From Pseudomonas folii (GTDB taxonomy: Bacteria > Pseudomonadota > Gammaproteobacteria > Pseudomonadales > Pseudomonadaceae): DNA of 41,347 bases. The notes beneath the pieces are model-generated. The model did no database searches, was not told the origin of the DNA, and worked only from the letters and a program-made list of their open reading frames with translations. A program made the position numbers and the translations under genes. This document shows, piece after piece, positions 9,467 through 17,310 of the stretch (position 1 is its first letter; each line of letters begins with the position of its first letter). The DNA lies in assembly GCF_014357575.1 (NCBI RefSeq), contig NZ_JACONW010000043.1:1-41347 (forward strand), in the 5' to 3' direction.

Positions 9467-10372
9467 ATGAAAATTGATGATATCGATGCCTTTGTGGCGG
9501 TGATTCGTTGCCAGTCGATCAGCCATGCGGCGCAATCCCTGGACCTCACCCAGCCGGCGATTACCCGGCGGGTACAGAATTTCGAGCAGGCGTTGGGCGT
9601 CGAATTGTTCGACCGCAACACCAAACCGCTCAAGCCGACGCAGATGGGCAATCAGGTGTATCAGCGCTGTCTGTCGATCCTGCGTGAGATGGATTCCTTG
9701 CGTGAGCTGGTTGCCAGCGATACACCGCCCAGTGGTCTTCTGCGTCTGGGGGTGCCGCAAACCATTGGTGACGTGGTGCTGCTGGATGCCCTCAAGCAAT
9801 TGCGCAGTGAGTTCCCCGATTTGCGTGCGCAAGTGTCCACCGGTTGGGGCAGTAACCTGGTCAGCAAAATAGAGAACGGCGAACTGGATGCCGCCGCAGC
9901 ATTGTTTCCGGCGGGCAAGATTTTCCCGGAAAACATCATGGGTGAGTCCATCGGCAAAATGGAGCTGGTGGTGGTTTGCGCTCGCTCTGCCTTGCCCAAA
10001 GGCTCGGTAAAACTGGCCGACTGTTATCAACAGGGCTGGGTGCTGAATCCTGACGGCTGCGGTTTTCGGGCGGGGCTGCAACGGACCTTGTCGGATCAGG
10101 GCCTGAGCTTGAAGGTCAATCTGGAAACCTTCGGCACCGAACTGCAACTGGGCCTGGTGGCGGATGGTATGGGGTTGGGTCTGGTGCCACGTCCGTTACT
10201 GGAGCGCAGTGTCCATCGCGAGCAACTGGCGGTGTTGCCGGTCAAGGATTTCAAACCGGTAATGGACCTGTGGCTGATCTATCCGCGCTTCCTGGGCAAT
10301 CTGCAAGGGCCGGTCAGTTCGTTTGGCGACCTGGTTGCACGCTCGCTGAAGCAGGTTAAGGACGCTGCTTGA
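9467..10372 (+). CDS. LysR-family transcriptional regulator
   Basis: The 301-aa protein starts MKIDDIDAFVAVIRCQSISH, a standard LysR N-terminus with the winged helix-turn-helix at residues 3-62 (AAQSLDLTQPAITRRVQNFE). An effector-binding domain from about 90 onward has two periplasmic-binding-like lobes. I chose ATG 9467 because upstream in-frame starts (GTG 9302, ATG 9422) would add residues unlike the family. It stands alone, with REP-like repeats on both sides, and has no obvious divergent target gene. Neither its ligand nor its targets can be inferred. Confidence 0.88.
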   Translation: MKIDDIDAFVAVIRCQSISHAAQSLDLTQPAITRRVQNFEQALGVELFDRNTKPLKPTQMGNQVYQRCLSILREMDSLRELVASDTPPSGLLRLGVPQTIGDVVLLDALKQLRSEFPDLRAQVSTGWGSNLVSKIENGELDAAAALFPAGKIFPENIMGESIGKMELVVVCARSALPKGSVKLADCYQQGWVLNPDGCGFRAGLQRTLSDQGLSLKVNLETFGTELQLGLVADGMGLGLVPRPLLERSVHREQLAVLPVKDFKPVMDLWLIYPRFLGNLQGPVSSFGDLVARSLKQVKDAA

Positions 10373-10446
10373 TTACACGCAACCGCTCCTGAGTAGCAGG
10401 GGGGTGGTCCTTCAAAATGCACTCCTCTCAGTCTGAAATACATATT

Positions 10447-10520
10447 CTGTGGGAGCTGCCGAAGGCTGCGAAGCATTTACCCTGACACACCGCCATCGCA
10501 GCCTTCGGCAGCTCCTACAG
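10447..10520. repeat. REP-like inverted pair downstream of the LysR gene
   Basis: The arms at 10447-10470 and 10497-10520 (ctgtgggagctgccgaaggc and its complement) are near-perfect reverse complements around a short loop. They use a different arm sequence from the pairs at 4788 and 9154. The pair marks the boundary between the housekeeping flank and the first HrpL promoter. Confidence 0.85.
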
Positions 10521-10660
10521 GTATCGTCGACCTCAGTAGGCTATATCACCGCTGCTATTTCTTCGTCGCGCTTTCCTTGTTTTTCGACCACATCTGGTAT
10601 CTCGCCGATGCGCTCGGCCAGCTTTTGCTCGATGGCTTTCAAAAAAATGTGCGCAATCGT

Positions 10661-10689
10661 GGAACCGTTTTTTTGGCTCTGACCACTCA
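10661..10689 (+). promoter_or_regulatory. hrp box (HrpL promoter) of the Rap1a/Tai-like gene
   Basis: GGAACC, 16 nt, then CCACTCA matches the HrpL consensus GGAACC-N15/16-CCACNNA exactly. Transcription should start near 10697, which excludes start codons upstream of it for the following gene. Confidence 0.88.
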
Positions 10690-10816
10690 GCATTCAGATC
10701 ACCACGGGATCGGACTGATGGCGGATGACAGATTTTTCTCTGCGCAAGCTGTGCACAAACGCTCGCGCGCGCGTGAGGGCGTTGTCTTCAGGCGTCGTCT
10801 CCGGAAAAACCGTTTG

Positions 10817-11158
10817 ATGCGCTCAGTCTGTGTGGGCGGGGTGTTGATGCTCGCAGGGTTGTGCGAGACGGTCCAAGGGGCTTTTTTCAGCGGGCGTGAC
10901 CTGCAGGTGCCGCTGCGGGAAATTCGCAAGGGGCAACCGTTGACCCTGGCTCAGATGCAGGCATTGGGTTATGTCCAGGGTGTCTACGATGCCAATGCAG
11001 GTCTGTTGTTCTGCAGTCGGGAGGATGTCGACGCAGGGCAGGTGGTCAAGGCCGTCAATGCCTATCTGTTCAACCATCCGGAATTGTTGGAGCAGCCGGC
11101 AAGTGTAGGGCTCACTGCAGCGATGATTTCTCAATGGCCTTGTAGACACAGGGGATAA
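10817..11158 (+). CDS. Rap1a/Tai-family-like periplasmic protein under an hrp box
   Basis: The 113-aa protein has a signal peptide (MRSVCVGGVLMLAGLCETVQ, cleavage near Ala22). The mature part resembles the Rap1a/Tai fold seen in periplasmic immunity proteins: LTLAQMQALGYVQGVYDANA, then LLFCSREDVDAGQVVKAVNA, NHPELLEQPAS and a final SQWPC. The two mature-domain cysteines could form the family disulfide. Members studied in type VI secretion bind and inhibit cell-wall amidases. The in-frame region upstream (from 10577) lies before or across the hrp box and is not family-like, so ATG 10817 is preferred, though an intermediate start is possible. A role during T3SS assembly through the cell wall is inference. 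Confidence 0.7.
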   Translation: MRSVCVGGVLMLAGLCETVQGAFFSGRDLQVPLREIRKGQPLTLAQMQALGYVQGVYDANAGLLFCSREDVDAGQVVKAVNAYLFNHPELLEQPASVGLTAAMISQWPCRHRG

Positions 11159-11692
11159 AACTGTTCAAATACTCTTATTCACTGGCAGTGATACGATTTT
11201 ATACTGTAGCGTTAACAACAAGTGGATGATGGTCCGTGGAAGAGGCGTAAGTATTGTTCGTCGTGATAGTGTGATTGTGCTTGGAAACTTGTGGCAGATA
11301 AGTTATAGATAATAGCGATTCATAAAACTGTCACTTGCGATGGTTACTATCGCCCGCCGTGTCGCAAAGAGCGTTGCAAGAGGTCGCTTTTGGTGCTGGC
11401 GAAGGCTCTAGCACTGTGCTTTCAGCGAATATTGATATTGACTGAGCAATATATCGCGCAATGTTGAAATATAACTTTTAACTGAACTATTCTTGTCTAA
11501 TCCGGTCTACGTTACGCAAGCTTTTTCAAACGACCTGTCCCCTCCAAATTCTCTTGCGGCTTTATGTTGAGAGTAGAAGTGTCCTTTGAAAATGGTACCA
11601 CTTGAGTTGTGCGGCCTGAGCAGTCTGCTCATTGCAAACTGCCTGTCAGGGGGTCGCGATACTGGATGTAAGTGCGAAGAGGGTACTCCAAC
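11159..11692 (+). other. Long AT-rich leader/promoter region of hrpS
   Basis: This 534-bp stretch has no convincing gene and is visibly more AT-rich than its surroundings. A weak sigma-70-like promoter candidate is TTGAAA (11464-11469), an 18-nt spacer and TATTCT (11488-11493). I see no hrp box and no sigma-54 -24/-12 pair. An AGAGGG about 13 nt before ATG 11693 is the likely ribosome site. I found no trace of a second HrpR-like gene here. Confidence 0.4.
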
Positions 11693-12601
11693 ATGGATAG
11701 ACGCGAGTTTGAAGCAGATCTGAAGGAAATTGCCTATTTTGGTGATTTCGTTGACTTGCAGTACCTGGCCACCAATATGGCCCCCCTGAATATTGATGTG
11801 CTGCTGGTTGGCGAAACAGGGACCGGCAAGGATACCCTGGCGAGACAGATTTACCGGTTATCGCGAAGACGTGGTGCCTTCGTCGCGATGAACTGTGCGG
11901 CCATCCCGGAGAGTCTGGCCGAGAGCGAATTGTTCGGTGTGGTCAGCGGTGCTTACACCGGCGCCAGTAAGTCCCGCAGTGGCTATGTCGAGGCTGCGCA
12001 GGGCGGCACGTTGTACCTGGATGAGATTGACAGCATGTCGCTGTCGCTGCAGGCCAAGTTGTTGCGTGTGCTGGAAACCCGAGGCGTCGAACGTCTGGGA
12101 TCGACTGAGTTCATCCCGGTGGACATGTGCGTCATTACCTCCTCGCAGCGCCCTCTGGAAGAGTTGGTTGAAGAGGGCACCTTCCGTCGCGATCTTTATT
12201 TTCGTCTCAGCGTGGTCAGCATCAAGATGCCGCCGCTGCGTGAGCGTCGCGAGCAAATCATTCCGTTGTTCAACCGTTTTCTGGCCAAGCAGGCTTCGCT
12301 GGTTGGGCGACCGACACCGGTAATGACTCCCGCTATGACCCAACAACTGCTTTCACACACTTGGCCGGGCAATATTCGCGAACTCAAATCCAGCGCCAAA
12401 CGCTCCGTGCTGGGCTTCTCACCACTGGCTGAGGCGTGTTCGCCAGAGCCGTTGCAGCTCAAGGCGCAGCTGCGGGTCATTGAACGTATCCTGATTGATG
12501 AAGCCATGAAGCGCCATCAGCAAAGCGTAGAAGCGGCCAGCTTCGAATTGGGCATCCCGAGCCGCACCTTGTATCACCGCATCAAAAGCCTTTCAGTCTG
12601 A
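11693..12601 (+). CDS. hrpS: HrpS, sigma-54-dependent activator of hrpL
   Basis: The 302-aa protein has the short enhancer-binding protein layout of HrpR/HrpS: no receiver domain, an AAA+ domain from about residue 10 to 240, and a Fis-type helix-turn-helix at the end (AASFELGIPSRTLYHRIKSL). Walker A is GETGTGKD (40-47). The sigma-54-contacting loop is GAYTGA (86-91), the Tyr variant of GAFTGA. Walker B lies in GGTLYLDEID, with WPGNIREL later. It should drive sigma-54 RNA polymerase at the hrpL promoter. In P. syringae HrpR and HrpS act as a hetero-oligomer; here only one such gene is visible. Upstream GTG 11672 is a possible but less likely start. Confidence 0.93.
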   Translation: MDRREFEADLKEIAYFGDFVDLQYLATNMAPLNIDVLLVGETGTGKDTLARQIYRLSRRRGAFVAMNCAAIPESLAESELFGVVSGAYTGASKSRSGYVEAAQGGTLYLDEIDSMSLSLQAKLLRVLETRGVERLGSTEFIPVDMCVITSSQRPLEELVEEGTFRRDLYFRLSVVSIKMPPLRERREQIIPLFNRFLAKQASLVGRPTPVMTPAMTQQLLSHTWPGNIRELKSSAKRSVLGFSPLAEACSPEPLQLKAQLRVIERILIDEAMKRHQQSVEAASFELGIPSRTLYHRIKSLSV

Positions 12602-12734
12602 CACCACGCTCGATCCGGCTTCCTTCTACTCTGCCCTCACGTCTCCCGGTTCTCTGACTGGCGATAAACAGTGGGTGTCCATGGCCCGCAGATCCGCTGC
12701 TTTCAGCGGGATGCAAAGTCCTCAGATTAAACGT

Positions 12735-12763
12735 GGAACTGCTTTCAACCTCATGCCCACTCA
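12735..12763 (+). promoter_or_regulatory. hrp box of the hrpA operon
   Basis: GGAACT, 16 nt, then CCACTCA. It lies 73 bp upstream of the hrpA start. It should drive hrpA-hrpZ-hrpB-hrcJ-hrpD-hrpE. A small hairpin (12694-12709, CCGCTG stem) sits just upstream without a T-run. Confidence 0.92.
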
Positions 12764-12835
12764 TTGAACAGGACCGGCGCTTGACCGTGACGGACCTGAG
12801 TTCCTACATCAATCATTCCGCTGAGGTGCAAGATT

Positions 12836-13114
12836 ATGGAAAGCTTTTTCAACAGCATGAACAACATGGGCAACAGCTTTAGCAGCAACTTCAAAGCCGC
12901 TACTGCCGGTACCGACGGTGGCTACGAAAGCGACTCTGCAGAAAACGCCGGGCGCATGACTGATGCCACGGGGGCTGCGGACTCCAAAGTCACCAACGCG
13001 GGTATCAAGAAAATCGAGACCGACGCCAAGAACACGGTTGAGGCGATGAGCCAGGACAGCGACCTCAAGCACCTCAGTAACGTCGCTTCAACCGCCAAGG
13101 GGATCAATTACTGA
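12836..13114 (+). CDS. hrpA: HrpA, Hrp pilus subunit
   Basis: The 92-aa protein is small, hydrophilic and cysteine-free, with a Ser/Asn-rich N-terminus (MESFFNSMNNMGNSFSSNFK) and a helical C-terminus (KVTNAGIKKIETDAKNTVEA). This matches HrpA-type pilins, which are secreted and polymerise into the Hrp pilus. It is shorter than P. syringae HrpA (about 108-113 aa). Sequence is poorly conserved in the family, so the call rests mainly on position: the first gene after an hrp box and directly before hrpZ. A GAGGTG ribosome site precedes the ATG. Confidence 0.85.
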   Translation: MESFFNSMNNMGNSFSSNFKAATAGTDGGYESDSAENAGRMTDATGAADSKVTNAGIKKIETDAKNTVEAMSQDSDLKHLSNVASTAKGINY

Positions 13115-13205
13115 TCATTCTGGCGGTGGCTGTGTCCCCTCAGTGGAGGTGCGACATGGCCCCGCCCGCACTCTGGATGTCTGATTACAAAGAGGACGTA
13201 TAGGC

Positions 13206-14243
13206 ATGACCATTTCGATAAATCTTGAGAACAGTCGCCCGACCAGTTTCAGTAATGAGCAGCAGACGCGTAATTCCCCCAATGCAGCGGGCGGCAGTCA
13301 ACGCCCACAGAGCATGGATGACGCTCTGAACACTCTGGTCAAGTCGATGACCGATAGCAAAGGGCAGGTCAACAGCGAAAATCCACTGGTAAAACTGCTT
13401 ACTCAACTGCTGGAGAAGCTAGGCTCGCAAGGCCAGGCGGCTGGCGGCCAGGGCTCCAGCGGTATGTCTGATCAAAAACCTGCTGCCGGTTCCGTGAAGG
13501 ACATGAGTCCTGACGATCTCATGAAGCTACTGAGTCAGTTGCTGGGCGGTAGCCCCGGCAGTTCGGGCAGTGCCGGGGCTGGCAATGGTTTTGGTGGCGG
13601 CAACGGTGGTGTGGGCGGCGGCGGTGGAGCTGGCGGTGGCGGCGATGCGCTTTCATCACTGCTCGGCGGACTGGCAGAGCAGAAGCTCGGGAGCCTGTTG
13701 GAGCCTGCGAAGGATGGTTCGGGTGGCGCAACGTTTAATCAGGACGACAAAGCCCTGTTGCAGGATGTCGCTAACTTTATGGACCAGCATCCTGAGAAGT
13801 TCGGATCGCCAGGCGATGCTGACGGCAAGACCAAATCCTGGTCGGATGAGCTGAATGAAACCGACAGCAGTGGCAAGGCGGACACTTTCCTTGACGGCGC
13901 TGAAGCGTCCAAATTCAAGGATGCTATCGCCATGCTCGGCCAGGCTGCCGGCAGCGGCACAGCACCGGCTTCAGGCATGCTGGCCAACAGCGGGATTCCC
14001 ATTTCTCCGGGCCAGGGCAGCGAAAGCGGTGGAGGATTCGGTGGTGGCGTAGGCGGCAGCGGCGGTTTCGGCGGCGGCAACGGGACGGTGACCATGGGCC
14101 TCGATGATCTGCTCAAGCTGTTGCAAGGGCAGGGTCAGGACGGCAATTCCACCCAGGGTGCCGGTCCGACTGCTCAGAGTCAGGCGCTGCAGCAGGATGC
14201 TCAAAATACAGCCGGTTCGATCATGAACAAGCTGTTCAGCTGA
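13206..14243 (+). CDS. hrpZ: HrpZ, harpin
   Basis: The 345-aa protein has harpin hallmarks: no cysteine, many glycines, acidic and heat-stable type composition, and amphipathic Leu-rich segments (NPLVKLLTQLLEKLGSQ, DDLMKLLSQLLGG). Two glycine-rich linkers lie near residues 118-150 and 270-300. The middle part has TFNQDDKALLQDVANFMDQH, typical of HrpZ. Harpins are secreted helper proteins that act outside or at the plant plasma membrane, with pore-forming and elicitor activity. It lies between hrpA and hrpB in the usual order. The glycine-rich DNA is repetitive and may vary in length between strains. Confidence 0.93.
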   Translation: MTISINLENSRPTSFSNEQQTRNSPNAAGGSQRPQSMDDALNTLVKSMTDSKGQVNSENPLVKLLTQLLEKLGSQGQAAGGQGSSGMSDQKPAAGSVKDMSPDDLMKLLSQLLGGSPGSSGSAGAGNGFGGGNGGVGGGGGAGGGGDALSSLLGGLAEQKLGSLLEPAKDGSGGATFNQDDKALLQDVANFMDQHPEKFGSPGDADGKTKSWSDELNETDSSGKADTFLDGAEASKFKDAIAMLGQAAGSGTAPASGMLANSGIPISPGQGSESGGGFGGGVGGSGGFGGGNGTVTMGLDDLLKLLQGQGQDGNSTQGAGPTAQSQALQQDAQNTAGSIMNKLFS

Positions 14244-14263
14244 TAACCGTGAAGGAGGTCGAT

Positions 14264-14632
14264 ATGACGATTGGGAAACTGGAAAGCAGCTCGGCCTCCG
14301 CCACGGCGCTCAAGCCGGAAGCGGAGCTGGATAACCCGACGCAAGGCGATGCCGACTGGTTCAGGGCTGCCATGCAAAGGCCAGAACCGACTCAGGGCGC
14401 GGGGGCTTTTTCGGAACAGGTGATGGACCCGCTGACGCGCAAGGCACTGTCCCTGGAGGATATGTCCAAGGACGCTGGCAAGGCGCTGCGCGAGGCGTCG
14501 CTGCATTCGGACCCCAAGAAGTTCATGGAAGCGACCCGGGCGCTGAGCGATTACTCTCTGCAAACTTCGCTGTCGGTGAAAATGATCAGCAAGGGTTCGC
14601 AAGCCTTGGACAAACTCACCAACATGCAGTGA
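14264..14632 (+). CDS. hrpB: HrpB, inner rod protein (SctI)
   Basis: The 122-aa protein ends in the helical region typical of SctI rod proteins (PKKFMEATRALSDYSLQTSL, then SVKMISKGSQALDKLTNMQ). ATG 14264 has a strong GAAGGAGG site just upstream; the in-frame GTG at 14249 overlaps that site and is rejected. In the family the protein forms the inner rod linking the export gate to the needle/pilus and is itself secreted. It sits 20 bp after hrpZ and 10 bp before hrcJ. Confidence 0.9.
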   Translation: MTIGKLESSSASATALKPEAELDNPTQGDADWFRAAMQRPEPTQGAGAFSEQVMDPLTRKALSLEDMSKDAGKALREASLHSDPKKFMEATRALSDYSLQTSLSVKMISKGSQALDKLTNMQ

Positions 14633-14642
14633 TGGGTGGCTG

Positions 14643-15473
14643 ATGAGGCATTTTCTGCAATACCTGAGCCTGATTGGGCTGGCGCTGATGCTGGGGGCTT
14701 GCGGTGATCAGATCGAACTGCACGGCAAGCTTTCTGAAAACGATGCCAATGATGTGATCGCCGAGTTGTCGAGCAAGAACATCGACGCCAGCAAGCGCAG
14801 CAACAAAGAAGGGGTCAGCGTTCTGCTGTCCGCCTCGGACATCAATCGAGCGGTGCGGGTGCTGGAAGCGGCGGGTCTGCCACGGCGCACGCGCACTAAT
14901 CTGGGGGAAATCTTCAAGAAGGAAGGGGTGATCTCCACGCCTCTTGAAGAGCGCGCGCGTTATATCTATGCATTGTCACAGGAGCTGGAGTCGACGCTTT
15001 CGCAGATTGATGGCGTGATTGTTGCCAGGGTACATGTGGTGCTGCCTGAGCGGGTAGCGCCCGGCGAACCGGTGCAACCTGCGTCGGCGGCGGTATTCAT
15101 CAAACACGCTGCGAGCCTTGATCCGGATACCGTGCTGCCGCGAATCCGGCGCATGGTCGCCAGCAGTATCCCCGGCATGGCAGCGGCGGTGGACAACACC
15201 GAGAAACTGTCGGTGGTCTTTGTCAACGCACGTGCTTATCAGGAGGAGCAGGTTCTGGTTCGTTACGGGCCGTTTATGGTGCCCGAGCAGGAAGTCGGCG
15301 CGGTCAAAGGCATGATGCTGGCTGGAGGGTTGGGAGTTTTCGTCCTGTTCGCGGGCTTGATTCTGTGGCTGCGCCCGGCTTTACGCCACAAATTGCTTGA
15401 GCTGGTAGGCATGCGCTCGGCACCCAGAGCGTCTGGCACCGCTGTCGGCCGGTTTGACGAGCGCGGGGCGTGA
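14643..15473 (+). CDS. hrcJ: HrcJ, inner-membrane ring lipoprotein (SctJ)
   Basis: This 276-aa lipoprotein has a signal peptide ending in lipobox LGAC (Cys20). Two ring-building domains follow (about 22-80 and 90-200, with GVIVARVHVVLPE and ASAAVFIKH). One transmembrane helix near the C-terminus (GMMLAGGLGVFVLFAGLILW) is followed by a short cytoplasmic tail. SctJ forms the inner-membrane ring with SctD (HrpQ here). The stop overlaps the GTG start of hrpD by four bases. Confidence 0.96.
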   Translation: MRHFLQYLSLIGLALMLGACGDQIELHGKLSENDANDVIAELSSKNIDASKRSNKEGVSVLLSASDINRAVRVLEAAGLPRRTRTNLGEIFKKEGVISTPLEERARYIYALSQELESTLSQIDGVIVARVHVVLPERVAPGEPVQPASAAVFIKHAASLDPDTVLPRIRRMVASSIPGMAAAVDNTEKLSVVFVNARAYQEEQVLVRYGPFMVPEQEVGAVKGMMLAGGLGVFVLFAGLILWLRPALRHKLLELVGMRSAPRASGTAVGRFDERGA

Positions 15474-16036
15474 ATCCGGCGCTGGCGCAGCAGTGGCTGC
15501 AATGGTGGGCGCGGCCCTGGCAATGGGCTGACCCCAGTTGGTCTGAAGTGATGACCGAGCACCGTTTGAGCGATGCCCAGTTTGCCTGGTTGTCAGCGGT
15601 ATACCCTGATCGACTGGGCGTTGCGTTCGGTGTTCAGGCCTGTAGTCCGACACTTCCAGACCCCATTATCGTCAGCTTGCTACAGGCCGACGAGCATCGG
15701 GAGTCTTTGCTCGCTGTGGTCGAGCATCTCTGCACAGCGCGAGCAACGCGACGGCTGCCGGATGAAAACCTGCGGCCCTGGTGCCGCAGCGTGGCCAAGG
15801 CTTTACGACCGGGCAGCTGGTTGCCTGACGAGCCTGTCGACCCTTTGCAACTGCTGGCTCAATGGCGTGGCGACGCGCAATGGCAACGGCTAAGGCTGCT
15901 TTGGCCGCGGGCTGTCGCAATCAACATCACCGTATCGCCCTGCGCCGAGCCCAAGCGGCTGGATATGCTCTGGCGCGCCGCCTTGCAACGTATTCTGGAG
16001 GAGCCTGATGTTCATTCGTCGCACGCTCAGCTTTGA
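15470..16036 (+). CDS. hrpD: HrpD, sorting-platform accessory protein (SctK-like)
   Basis: The 188-aa cytoplasmic protein starts at a GTG that overlaps the hrcJ stop (GTGA) and ends 29 bases inside hrpE. It is Trp/Leu-rich (QWLQWWARPWQWADPSW at the start). Weakly conserved, it corresponds by position and size to HrpD, the SctK counterpart linking the inner-membrane ring to the cytoplasmic sorting platform. Function is inferred from gene order and the SctK assignment of the family. Confidence 0.82.
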   Translation: MNPALAQQWLQWWARPWQWADPSWSEVMTEHRLSDAQFAWLSAVYPDRLGVAFGVQACSPTLPDPIIVSLLQADEHRESLLAVVEHLCTARATRRLPDENLRPWCRSVAKALRPGSWLPDEPVDPLQLLAQWRGDAQWQRLRLLWPRAVAINITVSPCAEPKRLDMLWRAALQRILEEPDVHSSHAQL

Positions 16037-16580
16037 TGCCCGACAGCCTGGCGTTGCCGAGCCATTGCTGCGCCGGGAATATTTCAGTGATGTGGTGCTG
16101 GCCAGCGAGCATCTCGCGCGTGCCCGTGTGCAGGCTCAAGCGTTGCTCGCGGATGCCCAGGCTCAGGGGGAACAGCTGCTGGCCGACGCTCAAGCGGACT
16201 TCTGGGCCCGTGCCAATGCAATGCTGGAAGATTGGGAGGCTGAACGACAGGCTCAGCGTGAGGCGTTGGTCGAGCAGGCGCGGAGCCTGTTGAGCGAGAC
16301 GCTGGCCAGTCTGCTGGGCACGCTGTCTGACGAAGAGCGTGCCTTGGCACTGGTGCGCCAGATTGCCCAGAGTCAGACCCGTCCAGTGCGCGCCACATTG
16401 CGTTGCGCAGTGGACCTTCATGAGTCGGTTGAAGTCTGGCTGCAACAACAACCGCACACTCACTGGCAGCTCGAACGCGACACCGGCCTCGCTCCCGGTA
16501 CGCTCTGGCTGAGTACTGAAAGCGGCGACTTCAGCCTCGACTGGGAACGGCTGCGCGAGCGCGTTATAGACCTGGCGTGA
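16008..16580 (+). CDS. hrpE: HrpE, ATPase stator (SctL/FliH family)
   Basis: This 190-aa protein has the SctL/FliH layout: a short N-terminus, a long Ala/Gln/Glu-rich coiled coil (about 35-105, with AQALLADAQAQGEQLLADAQ repeats) and a C-terminal domain (about 110-190). The stator tethers the HrcN ATPase to the sorting platform. Its start lies within hrpD, so translation is coupled. It is the last gene of the hrpA transcript, followed by a new hrp box. Confidence 0.92.
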   Translation: MFIRRTLSFDARQPGVAEPLLRREYFSDVVLASEHLARARVQAQALLADAQAQGEQLLADAQADFWARANAMLEDWEAERQAQREALVEQARSLLSETLASLLGTLSDEERALALVRQIAQSQTRPVRATLRCAVDLHESVEVWLQQQPHTHWQLERDTGLAPGTLWLSTESGDFSLDWERLRERVIDLA

Positions 16581-16597
16581 TCAATATCATCACCGAC

Positions 16598-16626
16598 GGA
16601 ACCGTTCTGTCCGGCGTGACCACTCA
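16598..16626 (+). promoter_or_regulatory. hrp box of the hrpF operon
   Basis: GGAACC, 16 nt, then CCACTCA, 18 bp after the hrpE stop and 33 bp before hrpF. It should drive hrpF-hrpG-hrcC-hrpT-hrpV and probably shcE. Confidence 0.93.
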
Positions 16627-16658
16627 TCGATAGTCATCCCATTTCGAGAGAGCACGCC

Positions 16659-16880
16659 ATGTCAACCAATGCCCTGGAAAGACGACTGGACAACAACTAC
16701 GACCGAGCCAGCCGCAACTACGAGTACGCGAGCGAAGCCGCCGCCGACGACCCTAGCGTCGAGAACATGCAGGCCATTTTCGAGGAAACCATGAACACCA
16801 CTTCGGCCAACTTCGCGCTGACTCAAGCCCTGAGCGCGAAGCACGGCATGACCAAGTCGGTGCTCGATGGCTTCCAGTGA
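16659..16880 (+). CDS. hrpF: HrpF, small T3SS assembly protein
   Basis: The 73-aa helical acidic protein begins MSTNALERRLDNNYDRASRN and contains NMQAIFEETMNTTSANFALT. Size and position match HrpF of P. syringae, required for pilus assembly and reported to work with HrpG and the pilin; it also resembles small needle-family proteins. The start lies directly after the hrp box. It overlaps hrpG by 14 bases, so the two are co-translated. Confidence 0.87.
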   Translation: MSTNALERRLDNNYDRASRNYEYASEAAADDPSVENMQAIFEETMNTTSANFALTQALSAKHGMTKSVLDGFQ

Positions 16881-17310
16881 GCTGTACACCCAGCTAGAAG
16901 CCTGCCGCCGCGAGGCTGGCGGGCTTTTCGAATGCTGGGTGGACGGCGTCAGCATCCAGGTGCAAAACCACGACGGCGGGTTTTTCTGTCGTGTCGCGCT
17001 GCCTGGGCGCATGGGCACACACAATGATCAGCTTGCCCCCCTGTTGCGCCTGGTCGAAGCCAGCCTGATGGGTGAAGACCCGATTGCCCTGGCTTATGAC
17101 CGCCAAAAACAGCGTGCCTGCCTCGTGCGCTGGCTGCCCCCCGATGTCGACACTGCGGCGCTGGTCGCCACCGTTGAAAACCTGGCCAACCAGCAAGCCG
17201 CCTGGGCGCTGGTACTCGCCGAACAGGCCCCGCGCAAAACGGCAGGCCGACCCGCCATGCCCGCGTCGCTGGGTCTGGGACTTTTGCACAGAGGATTGAT
17301 GAATGGGTAA
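16867..17310 (+). CDS. hrpG: HrpG, T3SS chaperone-like regulator partner
   Basis: The 147-aa cytoplasmic protein has a class I chaperone-like profile: alternating strands and an acidic composition (GGFFCRVALPGRMGTHNDQL). In P. syringae HrpG binds HrpV and so relieves HrpV inhibition of HrpS; the gene order hrpF-hrpG-hrcC-hrpT-hrpV is conserved here. Its 3' end overlaps the hrcC start by eight bases. Sequence similarity is modest, so the call leans on position. Confidence 0.85.
   Translation: MASSELYTQLEACRREAGGLFECWVDGVSIQVQNHDGGFFCRVALPGRMGTHNDQLAPLLRLVEASLMGEDPIALAYDRQKQRACLVRWLPPDVDTAALVATVENLANQQAAWALVLAEQAPRKTAGRPAMPASLGLGLLHRGLMNG

Noticed and set aside
12694..12709. Rho-independent terminator after hrpS
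   Set aside because: The hairpin CCGCTG-cttt-CAGCGG has no T-run; it may be chance.
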